Shown: in pieces, positions 28,447 through 37,025 of the stretch | Numbering within the stretch: the first letter of the stretch is position 1 | How the letters are laid out: the number at the start of each line of letters is the position of its first letter | Assembly: GCF_002109385.1 (NCBI RefSeq) | Contig: NZ_CP020814.1 | Coordinates: forward strand, 2,069,501-2,133,500 | Source: Halalkalibacter krulwichiae | GTDB taxonomy: Bacteria; Bacillota; Bacilli; Bacillales; Bacillaceae_D | DNA length: 64,000 nucleotides | Direction of reading: 5' to 3' | The notes under the pieces: model-generated | Databases searched by the model: none | Told to the model about the DNA's origin: nothing | What the model saw: only the letters and a program-made list of their open reading frames with translations | Translations under genes and position numbers: made by a program

Positions 28447-29473
28447 GCTCGCATTAATTGGCTTTGGAGGAGTAGGAAAAGGGTTTGTTGAGATTTTACG
28501 TGATAAAAAGATGAAGTTAAAAAAAGATCATCAAATTGAATTTAAAATTGTCACTATTACTGACTTATACAAAGGTTCACTGCATCACCCTGATGGTTTA
28601 TCTCTAGATGAAGTATTAAAAGCCATAGATGAAAACGGCTCATTGGATGCCTATCCAGAACAACCAGGCTTAATCAGAGGTTGGAATAGTAAAGAAACAA
28701 TCGAAAAGACAAACGCGGATTCGATTGTTGAAATGACCTATACAGATGTGAAAACAGGTCAGCCTGCTATTGATCATTGCAAGTGGGCTTTTCTGCATAA
28801 GAAAAATGTCGTGATGACGAACAAAGGACCTGTAGCTTTGGCTTATAATGACTTAGCTGAACAGGCTCATGCTAACGGTGTAAAATGGTTCTTTGAAGGA
28901 GCAGTCATGAGTGGGACACCAGCTCTGAGACTACCCAAAATGACTTTAACTGGAAACGAAATCAATAAAATTAACGGTATTTTCAATGGTACAACAAATT
29001 ATATGTTAATGCGAATGGAAGAGGGACTCGAGTATGATGAAGCATTAAAAGAAGCTCAAAGTTTGGGCTATGCTGAAGCAGACCCAACCGCAGATGTAGA
29101 AGGATATGACGTGTTATATAAAGTATTAATATTAGCAAATGTTGTATTAGGTATTCCGTTAAAAAGAGAAGATGTCTACTGTAAAGGGATTTCAACCATG
29201 ACAACGGATGATATAAAAGAAGCAAAAAGCTTAGGGAAACGTTGGAAGTTAATCGGTTCAATTCAGAAAACAAAAGAGGGTGTTAAAGCAACTGTGCAAC
29301 CTGTAATGCTTGACCTAGATGATCCATTAGCAGGGGTTACAGGAGCGATGAATGCTATCACGTATTCTTGTGATTTATCGGGTGCTGTTACATTAGTGGG
29401 AGCTGGAGCTGGTATAAAAGAGACCGGATTCGCAGTACTCATAGATTTAATTGCAATTGAGCGAGAAAGATAG
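28436..29473 (+). CDS. Homoserine dehydrogenase-like protein without ACT domain
   Basis: A 345-residue protein with the NAD(P) motif GFGGVGKG at the N-terminus, the catalytic-domain signature GIFNGTTNYML and the substrate-binding segment AEADPTADVEGYD with a Lys shortly after. The biosynthetic Hom of Bacillus has about 430 residues with a C-terminal ACT domain for feedback control; that domain is absent here, which fits a catabolic enzyme running from homoserine to aspartate semialdehyde (inference). It overlaps the deacylase gene and is followed by an aldehyde dehydrogenase 15 bases on. Confidence 0.85.
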   Translation: MAHKLALIGFGGVGKGFVEILRDKKMKLKKDHQIEFKIVTITDLYKGSLHHPDGLSLDEVLKAIDENGSLDAYPEQPGLIRGWNSKETIEKTNADSIVEMTYTDVKTGQPAIDHCKWAFLHKKNVVMTNKGPVALAYNDLAEQAHANGVKWFFEGAVMSGTPALRLPKMTLTGNEINKINGIFNGTTNYMLMRMEEGLEYDEALKEAQSLGYAEADPTADVEGYDVLYKVLILANVVLGIPLKREDVYCKGISTMTTDDIKEAKSLGKRWKLIGSIQKTKEGVKATVQPVMLDLDDPLAGVTGAMNAITYSCDLSGAVTLVGAGAGIKETGFAVLIDLIAIERER

Positions 29474-29488
29474 AATGGAGGGAAGTTT

Positions 29489-30940
29489 ATGGCGAAACAA
29501 ATTGTAAAGGAGAGAATGTTAATTGGTGGTCGTTGGATAGCAAAGAAAGACTCGATTGATGTATATGATCCTGCAACGAGTGATCTGATTGCAACGGTTC
29601 CAGCGGCATCGACAGAGGATGTCATCTATGCGATTTCTCGCGCGAAAGAAGGATTTAAAAGAAGCTCTAGTTTATCTGTATTTGAAAGAACAAAGATATT
29701 ACAAAGTGCCGCTTCCTATATTGAAGAAAATGCAGATATTTATATACAAACGATTGTTTTAGAAAGTAGTAAAACAGTCAAAGAGGCAAGAAAAGAAGTA
29801 AGACGCTGTATAGAAACATTAAGATTAAGTGCCGAAGAAGCAAAAAGGATAGAAGGAGAAACGGTTGCATTTTCGCAAATGCCTGGACATGAGAAGCGTG
29901 TGGGCTATGTTTACCGCTTCCCGATAGGAATTGTAGCAGCCATAACTCCTTTTAATGACCCCTTAAATCTTGTGGCTCACAAAATAGGTCCAGCCATTGC
30001 AGCGGGGAATGCAGTTATTGTTAAACCTGCTTCATTAACGCCATTAAGCGCTATTCGCTTAGCAGAAGCATTCATCCATGCTGGTTTACCAGATGGTGTT
30101 TTATCCGTTGTAACTGGAAGAGGAGAAGCGATATGTAACCCTTTAGTGGAGCATGAAGATGTACGGTTTGTTTCGTTTACGGGTGGTTATGAAACTGGAA
30201 AAGAAATTACCTCCAAAGCAGGAGTAAAAAAATTGGCAATGGAGTTAGGGTCTAATTCGCCAACGATTGTTCTGGCTGATGCCAATATAAAAGAAGCTGT
30301 AGCTGCAACAGTTGAAGGGGCTTTTGGTGTTGCGGGGCAAAATTGTATTGGCGTTCAAAGAATTTTCGTTGAGGAATCTAAATATGATGATTTTCTAGAC
30401 CGATATGTCTTAGCGACAAGGAAATTAAAAATCGGTTTGAAAACGGATGAATTAACGGATATTGGCCCAATGATTTCGGAAAAAGAAGCAAAAAGAGTGG
30501 AAAAGTGGATCGATGAAGCTGCTAATATGGGGGCGACGATTTGTTGCGGAGGAAAAAGGTCAAAAGCATTTTTAGAGCCTACTGTTTTAACAAATGTACC
30601 AGAAACCTCTACTATTTCCCAAAATGAAGTATTTGGTCCTGTTGTGATTATTGAACCTGTTCAATCATTATCAGAAGCAATTAATCGCTCTAACCAAACG
30701 GAGTATGGATTACAAGCCGGAATCTTTACGACTAATTTAGAAGATGCGTTTACAGCTGTACACCAATTACAATTCGGTGGTGTTATGATAAATGACAGTA
30801 GTGATGTTCGAATTGACTCTATGCCTTTTGGAGGGATTAAAGGATCGGGTATAGGGAGAGAAGGAGTACGTTATGCAATTGAAGCAATGACTGAGCAAAA
30901 GGTTGTTGCATTTAAATTAAAAAGATCTCCATTCAGTTAA
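29489..30940 (+). CDS. Aldehyde dehydrogenase family protein
   Basis: A 483-residue NAD(P)-dependent aldehyde dehydrogenase. The catalytic Cys286 is in GQNCIGVQR, the general-base Glu252 in MELGSN, and Asn156 in TPFNDPLN; VKPASLTPLSA binds the cofactor. It is close to the succinate-semialdehyde/glyceraldehyde-3-phosphate type. In context the likely substrate is aspartate semialdehyde, giving aspartate, as DoeC does in ectoine breakdown; the sequence alone does not fix this. GGAGGGAAG precedes the ATG. Confidence 0.9.
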   Translation: MAKQIVKERMLIGGRWIAKKDSIDVYDPATSDLIATVPAASTEDVIYAISRAKEGFKRSSSLSVFERTKILQSAASYIEENADIYIQTIVLESSKTVKEARKEVRRCIETLRLSAEEAKRIEGETVAFSQMPGHEKRVGYVYRFPIGIVAAITPFNDPLNLVAHKIGPAIAAGNAVIVKPASLTPLSAIRLAEAFIHAGLPDGVLSVVTGRGEAICNPLVEHEDVRFVSFTGGYETGKEITSKAGVKKLAMELGSNSPTIVLADANIKEAVAATVEGAFGVAGQNCIGVQRIFVEESKYDDFLDRYVLATRKLKIGLKTDELTDIGPMISEKEAKRVEKWIDEAANMGATICCGGKRSKAFLEPTVLTNVPETSTISQNEVFGPVVIIEPVQSLSEAINRSNQTEYGLQAGIFTTNLEDAFTAVHQLQFGGVMINDSSDVRIDSMPFGGIKGSGIGREGVRYAIEAMTEQKVVAFKLKRSPFS

Positions 30941-30975
30941 GGAGGAAAGTAGAAGAAGGAAAGAGGGTGTTTTGA

Positions 30976-32175
30976 TTGTTCGCATTAGAGGAGTATACAA
31001 AACGGTTGGAGAATGTCAAGAAGCGAATGGTCGAAGAAGGAGTAGATGTTCTCCTTATTTCAAACCCATCAAATATGTACTATTTAACAAATTACTCAGC
31101 ATGGAGCTTTTATGTTCACCAAATAATGGTCATCACATTAGAAGATGCTCAACCAATTTGGATTGGACGACAAATGGATGCAAGTGGTGTTGCGAAAACC
31201 ACTTGGCTTGATGAACATCATATCATTGCTTACCCTGATTACTTTGTTCAATCAAAGGAAAGGCATCCAATTGATTTTGTGGCCAATATACTAACAGAAA
31301 TTGGTCAAAGCGCAAGGACTATTGGTGTGGAAATGGATGTCCATTATTTTACAGCTCTTTGCTATGAGCGTTTAAAACATGGCTTGCCAAATGCAACATT
31401 TAAAGATACTTCTAGTCTTGTTAATATGGTTCGACTAATTAAATCGAATCAAGAAATAAAATATATGAAAAGGGCAGGCGAAATCGTTGAACGAGCGATG
31501 AGAGCGGCTTATGATTGTGTACAAATTGGAGTTAGGGAGAATGAAGTGGCAGCTGCGATCTATCTAGCGCAAATCCAGGGAACACCAGAATTTGGTGGGG
31601 ATTACACATCCATCGTACCTATGCTTCCGACGAATGAGAATACGTCTTCTCCTCATTTAACCTGGACTGATCGAAAATATAAAAACGGTGATTTTCTTAC
31701 TATTGAAATTGCGGGAGCTTATAAACGCTATCATGCTCCAATGGCAAGAACAATGTCTATCGGGAACGCGCCGAATGAGGTAAAAGAACTATCTAAAGTA
31801 GTAGAGGAAGGGATAGAAGCAACACTTGACTTTATCAAGCCTGGAGTCAAAGCGTGTGACGTAGAGCGAGTGTGGAGTAAAGCTATTGGAAAATATGGAC
31901 ATCGTAAGAGTTCAAGGCTTGGGTATTCAGTAGGGTTAAGTTTCCCTCCAGATTGGGGAGAGCATACGGTTAGTTTTAGACCAGGAGACGAGACGATTTT
32001 AAAACCAAATATGACTTTTCATTTGATGCCTGGAATTTGGTATAGTGATTATGGTGTTGAAATTACTGAAACGGTCAGAATTACAACAGATGGAGTAGAG
32101 TTACTAACAAATTTTCCGCGCAATTTGTATGAAAAACCGGTGTTAAGCATTTTACCTGATGAGCATACGTCATAA
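30976..32175 (+). CDS. M24-family hydrolase, probable ectoine hydrolase (DoeA/EutD-like)
   Basis: A 399-residue protein of the creatinase/Xaa-Pro peptidase fold. The segments NPSNMYYLTNYSAWSFYVHQ, PIWIGRQMDASG, YPDYFVQSKERHP and GYSVGLSFPPDWGE match what I recall of DoeA/EutD ectoine hydrolases. The M24 metal-ligand positions are mostly changed: the two Asp sites read LTIEIAG and HAPMART, and the His site reads GYSVG, so it is not an ordinary metallopeptidase. DoeA/EutD opens the ectoine ring to N-acetyl-diaminobutyrate. The TTG start follows GAGGGTG by six bases. It is the last gene of the operon. Confidence 0.72.
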   Translation: MFALEEYTKRLENVKKRMVEEGVDVLLISNPSNMYYLTNYSAWSFYVHQIMVITLEDAQPIWIGRQMDASGVAKTTWLDEHHIIAYPDYFVQSKERHPIDFVANILTEIGQSARTIGVEMDVHYFTALCYERLKHGLPNATFKDTSSLVNMVRLIKSNQEIKYMKRAGEIVERAMRAAYDCVQIGVRENEVAAAIYLAQIQGTPEFGGDYTSIVPMLPTNENTSSPHLTWTDRKYKNGDFLTIEIAGAYKRYHAPMARTMSIGNAPNEVKELSKVVEEGIEATLDFIKPGVKACDVERVWSKAIGKYGHRKSSRLGYSVGLSFPPDWGEHTVSFRPGDETILKPNMTFHLMPGIWYSDYGVEITETVRITTDGVELLTNFPRNLYEKPVLSILPDEHTS

Positions 32176-32181
32176 GAAACA

Positions 32182-32223
32182 GGTTGTTTCTAAAGGTATA
32201 ACATTGTGCCTTTGGAAACAACC
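32182..32223. other. Strong hairpin at the end of the operon
   Basis: GGTTGTTTCTAAAGG pairs with CCTTTGGAAACAACC (one mismatch). It stands where a terminator is expected, seven bases after the stop, but no T run follows, so termination may be weak. Confidence 0.6.
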
Positions 32224-32333
32224 ATCAATAATTATTCCCCCTTTTTCTTTCGAGTATCGAAAATAATCCGTGATTAAAATTGTAGTCGATGTTAAGATAT
32301 AACAAAAGAGAGAAGAATGGGAGTGGACGTAAG

Positions 32334-33260
32334 ATGAAAGGCAAATCACTCATGTTTACATATGGGATTGTCTTTGTAGTGATGATAATTTGGGGATTGA
32401 ACGTTGTCTTTCTGAAAGTACTTGTTGAAGCATTTCCTCCAGTTACAATGACAGCATTTCGAATAATGGTTGCTGGAATAGCAGCTTTTTCAATCATTTG
32501 GTTTGGTCGATCAATGAAAAAATTAACAAGAAAAGAATGGAAGTTGACTTTATTGGCCACGATATTTGGTGTTTTATGTCATCATTCTTTTCTCGCGTTA
32601 GGACTTGCGAATACGAATGCTTCCAATGCGGTTTTAATTTTAGCACTCTTACCATTAATAACTTCCATTTTTGCGGCACTATTTCTAAAAGATCACTTAA
32701 CTAAATGGCGCTTATTTGGAATAAGCCTTGGATTTTTTGGAGTATTGTTTATCCAAGGTGCTTCAGGAAGCTGGGCTGTTGATCTTGGAGAATTTTATGT
32801 CTTTCTAGCTGTGCTAGTTCAAGCAATAAGCTTTATTTACATAAAAAAAGCAACAGAGTCATTGGATTCGAAACAAATGACAAGTATAATGTTTTTAGTA
32901 GGGTCAATCGGGCTTTTTATGATGAGTTTTTTAGTGGAACCAGCAAGTGTGACCTCAATATTAGAAGCTCCTCTCTGGGTTTATGTCATCTTTATCCTGT
33001 CAGCCATTTTAGCGACTACGGTAGGTCACTTTTTATTTAATGAGGCAATTGCACAAATTGGAGCAGGGCAAGCAGCGATATTTAATAACTTCGTGCCATT
33101 CTTTGGATTGTTGTTTTCCGCATTGTTTTTAAACGAGAATATTTATTGGTACCAATCATTTGGTTTTATGTTTATAACAGTAGGTGTTTTGTTTGGCACA
33201 GGTTATGTAGAAAAAGCCTTTATAAAATCAAAATATCCTGTCCAAGAGAAAAATATATAA
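32334..33260 (+). CDS. EamA-family (DMT) transporter
   Basis: About 308 residues with ten hydrophobic helices in two EamA repeats (IIWGLNVVFLKVLVEAFPPVTMTAFR in the first; ALFLNENIYWYQSFGFMFITVGVLFGTG in the second). Such proteins export or import metabolites, often amino acids. GGGAGTGG lies eight bases before the ATG at 32334. It follows the catabolic operon in the same direction and might carry its substrate or product, but DMT proteins seldom reveal their substrate. Confidence 0.85.
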   Translation: MKGKSLMFTYGIVFVVMIIWGLNVVFLKVLVEAFPPVTMTAFRIMVAGIAAFSIIWFGRSMKKLTRKEWKLTLLATIFGVLCHHSFLALGLANTNASNAVLILALLPLITSIFAALFLKDHLTKWRLFGISLGFFGVLFIQGASGSWAVDLGEFYVFLAVLVQAISFIYIKKATESLDSKQMTSIMFLVGSIGLFMMSFLVEPASVTSILEAPLWVYVIFILSAILATTVGHFLFNEAIAQIGAGQAAIFNNFVPFFGLLFSALFLNENIYWYQSFGFMFITVGVLFGTGYVEKAFIKSKYPVQEKNI

Positions 33261-33401
33261 AAATTTAGTTGTTAAAAAACTGGTATTAATGCTTATCTAA
33301 GCGACATGTATAGTTTTATTTGTTACATGTTGAAAGTGAATAGAAAAGGAATTTCCTTATTTTGAGGAAAGATTAGATTCTAATAACTAGAACTATAAAG
33401 T

Positions 33402-33447
33402 AAAAAGGGTGTCTAAAGTCAAAGCTAGACTTTAGACACCCTTTTCT
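33402..33447. terminator. Bidirectional terminator between the EamA gene and dapA
   Basis: AAAAGGGTGTCTAAAGTC pairs perfectly with GACTTTAGACACCCTTTT across a seven-base loop; serves both convergent genes. Confidence 0.95.
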
Positions 33448-33448
33448 A

Positions 33449-34336
33449 TTAACTCACAAAGAAATTCATACTCGGTTGAATAACAGATTGTAGTTCTTGT
33501 TGTTGCTCTACAGTAAGAGGTACAAGTGGCAAACGAACTGGTCCTGCTTTTATTCCTTTCATTTCAAGTGCAGCTTTTACTGCAGTTGGATTCGGAGCAA
33601 GGAAAAGTGTTTTCATTACTGGTAATAGTTGCCTATGTTGCATTGCAGCAGCTGTAACTTGTCCTGCTTGATAATTACGTACCATTTGTTGCATTTCATT
33701 ACCGACAATGTGAGATGCAACTGAAACGACCCCAGTACCACCGATAGCAAGAATAGGTAAAGTTAAACTATCGTCACCGCTATAAACAGAGAAGCCTTCA
33801 GGCGCTTGCTCAATTATAGAAGAAATTGCTTCTAGATCGCCGCTAGCTTCTTTTGTAGCTACAATATTTGGAAGCTGTGCTAAGCGAATAGTCGTTTCCA
33901 CACTCATGCTAACCACACTACGTCCAGGAATATTATAAAGCATGACTGGCAATTTAGTCACTTCTGCAATGGCGCTAAAATGTGCATACATGCCTTCTTG
34001 TGATGGCTTATTATAATATGGTACGACAAGCATGATTGCATCTACACCGATTTCCTCAGCTTGTTTCGTTAGCTCAATTGAAGCTTGTGTGTTATTTGAC
34101 CCAGTGCCAGCTATGACGGGAATTTGTCCGTCGACAGTATCAACCACCGTTTTAAATAGTAGAAGCTTTTCTTCCGTTGTAAGTGTCGGGGATTCGCCCG
34201 TAGTACCGGCAACGACTATTGCATCAGTACCGTTAGTTATTAAATGATGTACAAGTTCCTTTGTTGCTTCTACATCAATTTGTCCGTGTTGATTAAATGG
34301 TGTCACCATTGCGGTAACGATTCTTCCAAAATTCAT
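33449..34336 (-). CDS. dapA: 4-Hydroxy-tetrahydrodipicolinate synthase
   Basis: A 295-residue TIM-barrel enzyme that condenses aspartate semialdehyde with pyruvate, the first step of the lysine/diaminopimelate branch. The Schiff-base Lys162 is in VATKEASGD, Tyr134 in YNIPGRS, and Thr45-Thr46 in GTTGESPTL. GAGGGTG lies about six bases before the ATG at 34336; the longer frame to 34399 runs into the leader terminator. It stands alone behind a lysine riboswitch instead of inside the asd-dapG-dapA operon of B. subtilis, so it is a lysine-controlled copy. Confidence 0.93.
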   Translation of the reverse strand: MNFGRIVTAMVTPFNQHGQIDVEATKELVHHLITNGTDAIVVAGTTGESPTLTTEEKLLLFKTVVDTVDGQIPVIAGTGSNNTQASIELTKQAEEIGVDAIMLVVPYYNKPSQEGMYAHFSAIAEVTKLPVMLYNIPGRSVVSMSVETTIRLAQLPNIVATKEASGDLEAISSIIEQAPEGFSVYSGDDSLTLPILAIGGTGVVSVASHIVGNEMQQMVRNYQAGQVTAAAMQHRQLLPVMKTLFLAPNPTAVKAALEMKGIKAGPVRLPLVPLTVEQQQELQSVIQPSMNFFVS

Positions 34337-34399
34337 CCAATTCACCCTCAATTCATCAATTTTTCCACGTCTGTTTTGAGATGGGCTACTAGGAGGCAC

Positions 34400-34434
34400 A
34401 AAAAAACAACAATGAGGCCTCTACTCATTGTTGA
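34400..34434 (-). terminator. dapA: Attenuator terminator of the dapA leader
   Basis: On the minus strand CAACAATGAG pairs with CTCATTGTTG and is followed by seven T. It lies between the lysine riboswitch and dapA, as expected for ligand-driven termination. Confidence 0.92.
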
Positions 34435-34471
34435 TAGGTTAAGCAAAATAAGCGAAACCATTCAATGTGTG

Positions 34472-34646
34472 AGATAGCCCTCCATATAGCTTCCAGCTAT
34501 ATGACAGTACTGGTCTTATTCAGAACAGTCCCAGCTCTATAAGGAAATGAGTCACTTATAAGCTTCGGCAAGTACCCCTTTTTGTTAGCTTCAATGGTTC
34601 TCATTTTCCTCGACTAACATACTAATGGTAATTGCACCTCTACCCT
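34472..34646 (-). ncRNA. Lysine riboswitch (L box) upstream of dapA
   Basis: The minus strand shows the conserved L-box blocks in order: GGTAGAGGTGCA at the 5' side, ATTAGTA, AAAAGGGGTACTTGCCGAAGC, GCTGGGACTG, ACTGTCATATAGC and the closing TGGAGGGCTATC. Spacing and order match the lysine aptamer. With lysine bound, the downstream terminator at 34400-34434 should form and stop dapA transcription. Confidence 0.93.
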
Positions 34647-34733
34647 CACTTCAATTTATGAAGTAAGATATAACGTAATTTGAATCTACCTTACCAAATG
34701 TTTGATGTTAATGCAATGGTTTATCCAATTTTT

Positions 34734-34880
34734 TTATTTTTTTAACGGTGTTATTTGAATTAAATTTAAGAGCTTGTCCAACTCTTGACTACATTGAACA
34801 GTTACTTCTGCTGTCATCCCATATTTTTTGGCTGACTTTAACATTTCTAATCGTTTTTGCTCAATTTCTACGCATAGCAT
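34734..34880 (-). CDS. Spo0E-like sporulation regulatory protein, 48 residues
   Basis: A very short gene on the minus strand. The product reads MLCVEIEQKRLEMLKSAKKY, then GMTAEVTVQ and CSQELDKLLN. This is the Spo0E/YisI/YnzD helical hairpin pattern with the hallmark SQELDxLLN motif, whose Ser-Gln-Glu-Leu-Asp residues contact the phosphorylated Asp of Spo0A. Such aspartyl-phosphate phosphatases delay sporulation. GGAAG upstream is a modest ribosome-binding site. It lies upstream of the dapA leader and is read in the same direction. Confidence 0.82.
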   Translation of the reverse strand: MLCVEIEQKRLEMLKSAKKYGMTAEVTVQCSQELDKLLNLIQITPLKK

Positions 34881-35155
34881 CTTTCTTCCAACTCCAACTT
34901 TAATATTTATAAAAACAGACCGGCTTTGTCGCTGTTGCTGGAAAAAATTTAAATGTAGTTAAGGCTAATCAATCTGTTCATAACGCTAATTATAACCAAA
35001 AGAAAAGTGTTGAAAAGTGTTTCCACGAAAGTAGTCATAATTAGATTGAATAAGAAAAAAATCGACATCTTTCTCGTTTGCGGTTGTCCGATTTCTAAAT
35101 ATTTTCAGTTTGAAAAACGAAAGAGAATCGCACAATAGAAGTAGGAGGGGTTCCA

Positions 35156-35866
35156 ATGAAGTTATCAATTTTCCTGATTTTAGCAATGATGCTAGCAGGA
35201 TGTACAATTCCGCAACAAGCAGAAATGGGTGCCAATTCGAATAGAGAAGAAGGGTTCAATGGATATGGTGTAGCTCAAACAAGACAATTTGAAGGGCCTT
35301 TGTCCGACTTAATGGTTCCTGATAACGCTCCAAAAGGGTTGACCGACCCAGCTTCAAAATTAGACAAAGAAGGAGCATATGTAACAGGTAGACGTGATCT
35401 TAGTATGGACAATGAGGGCACGCGTTATGGTCAAAGAATTTTAAGCAATCGACCAGGGGTTATAAGAGGTAGATACGTACACAGTAATAATCCTAATGTG
35501 GATCGGAAGGCAAAAGTTCAACAGTTTGATTCTCAAGCCAAAGATGGAATTACAAGAGAAATTGAACAAAGAGTCGAGTCATTGGAAAATGTGCGAGATG
35601 CCCATGTTATCACAGATGGTCAAAGAATTGTTGTTGCACTTGAATCAAGTGAACAAGATCGTCCTAAACTAATCGGTACTGTAAAAGAAGAGATCAAAGA
35701 AGTAGCTGATCTAAGTAATATCTACATTACAACGGATCGAAGAATTATTAATCGTATAAATGCGTTAGAGCATCACGTAAATTTACCACGACCATTCGAA
35801 TCAATCGGTGGTGCCGTTGGAGATATAGCAGATTTAGTTGATGATGCTGCGCATGGCCGTAGATAA
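35156..35866 (+). CDS. YhcN/YlaJ-family sporulation lipoprotein
   Basis: A 236-residue lipoprotein: signal peptide with lipobox LAGC (Cys16). The mature part has the YhcN/YlaJ domain around residues 130-210 (ITREIEQRVESLENVRDAHVITDGQRIVVALE). Family members are made in the forespore and placed in the spore inner membrane; a role in germination is suspected. AGGAGGGG precedes the ATG. Confidence 0.88.
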   Translation: MKLSIFLILAMMLAGCTIPQQAEMGANSNREEGFNGYGVAQTRQFEGPLSDLMVPDNAPKGLTDPASKLDKEGAYVTGRRDLSMDNEGTRYGQRILSNRPGVIRGRYVHSNNPNVDRKAKVQQFDSQAKDGITREIEQRVESLENVRDAHVITDGQRIVVALESSEQDRPKLIGTVKEEIKEVADLSNIYITTDRRIINRINALEHHVNLPRPFESIGGAVGDIADLVDDAAHGRR

Positions 35867-35867
35867 T

Positions 35868-35899
35868 GAGCAGGAAGTGACAACTCCCTGCTTTTTTTG
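35868..35899 (+). terminator. Terminator after the YhcN/YlaJ gene
   Basis: AGCAGGAAGT pairs with ACTCCCTGCT with one mismatch, followed by seven T. Confidence 0.88.
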
Positions 35900-35903
35900 A
35901 TTC

Positions 35904-36467
35904 TTAATAGATACCTAATTCCTCGGTAATCGATAAATATTCACGTTCCATTAATTTATGAGACTGTACAGCATTTTCATAATACACTCTGGCATTAGTT
36001 AATTGTAATGGGTGTATGGGATTTTTCATATCAGACATAACCCTCTTAAGAGCATCAACCTCAATTAATGTAGCTAAGTGAACATGGTGGAAGCCGTCAA
36101 AAGGTTCAGGGCGGTCCAAGTTCATAAATGATTCACTCTCACTTTGAATTTGTTCAATCAACGATAACGTTTGATTAAGCTTATTGGTATTCACGTTATT
36201 CTTATCAAAGATAGGGGCAATCTGTTCTAATAAAGTGGCTGTTTGACTAAGATAAAATCCAGCTTCGTTTGCATAAATTGAATAATCATTATCTTGCCTA
36301 TTTCTTTCACGGTTTTGTTGTCTAATACTAGGTGCTTCAGGAGCAATCTGTTCTGTTTGAAGTTGTTGAGCTTCGACATCATTGACAATGTTTGCTTCGT
36401 CTTCTGCGCCACAACTTGACAACACAATACTTGCCCCAATTAAAAGGATTACACTGTTCTTTTTCAA
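35904..36467 (-). CDS. Putative lipoprotein of unknown function
   Basis: A 187-residue protein with a signal peptide and lipobox LSSC (Cys19), then an acidic, Gln-rich linker and a helical C-terminal domain. I do not recognise the family. It is convergent with the YhcN/YlaJ gene and shares its terminator region. It is probably anchored on the outer face of the cytoplasmic membrane. Confidence 0.7.
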   Translation of the reverse strand: MKKNSVILLIGASIVLSSCGAEDEANIVNDVEAQQLQTEQIAPEAPSIRQQNRERNRQDNDYSIYANEAGFYLSQTATLLEQIAPIFDKNNVNTNKLNQTLSLIEQIQSESESFMNLDRPEPFDGFHHVHLATLIEVDALKRVMSDMKNPIHPLQLTNARVYYENAVQSHKLMEREYLSITEELGIY

Positions 36468-36585
36468 GGTACATCAACCTCCGTATAAACAAACGTTTCC
36501 ATTAGTATGGAACGAAAAGGAAAAACTATGCATCAAACGATAAGTTCCCTCGTATTATGTATAAAAGGGCGAGGGGGCTGTTCAT

Positions 36586-36771
36586 ATGTACTTAGCTACA
36601 TTAATTATTTTGCTATCCGCTTTTTTCTTGATGTTTTTTTGGGTCATGATGTTAGGCAATCGAGTATCTCATACTATTGAGCAGATTCTGGCAAAAGATG
36701 CTGATGAAGAGTTGGCGAATATTAATTTAATGATGAGCGAGTATGAACAGAAAGAGAACAAAAAGAAATAG
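36586..36771 (+). CDS. Small single-pass membrane protein
   Basis: A 61-residue protein with one N-terminal transmembrane helix (LATLIILLSAFFLMFFWVMML) and a charged cytoplasmic tail rich in Glu and Lys. The family is not recognised. A terminator follows directly, so it is an independent small transcription unit. Confidence 0.65.
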   Translation: MYLATLIILLSAFFLMFFWVMMLGNRVSHTIEQILAKDADEELANINLMMSEYEQKENKKK

Positions 36772-36779
36772 TAAGACGA

Positions 36780-36807
36780 AAACATGCTTTGATAGCATGT
36801 TTTTTTA
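36780..36807 (+). terminator. Terminator after the small membrane gene
   Basis: ACATGCT pairs with AGCATGT across a five-base loop, followed by seven T. Confidence 0.88.
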
Positions 36808-37025
36808 TGTTTAAGGAATGAAGTATACTTTGGGTGAGCTGAACTGGAGGTAATCCAAAGCTAATTAGTTGCTCTCTTAGCCTTAAGTTCCTACGATTAA
36901 ACAGAACATATTTAGTAGTTAAAAGAAAGGGCGATATAGATAGGATTGTCAAAAGAAAGGTAATTGGCCAATATGTATTTCAGTTTCATTAACACTAGTT
37001 TGGACTTTAAAGCGAAGGTTTTACC

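Noticed and set aside
32182..32223. Rho-independent terminator after the operon
   Set aside because: The stem is strong but no T run follows on either strand, so it is recorded as a hairpin only.
34911..35045. Plus-strand frame reading QTGFVAVAGKNLNVVKANQ and on to a TAG
   Set aside because: No start codon or ribosome-binding site and no family match; likely chance or the edge of a promoter region.
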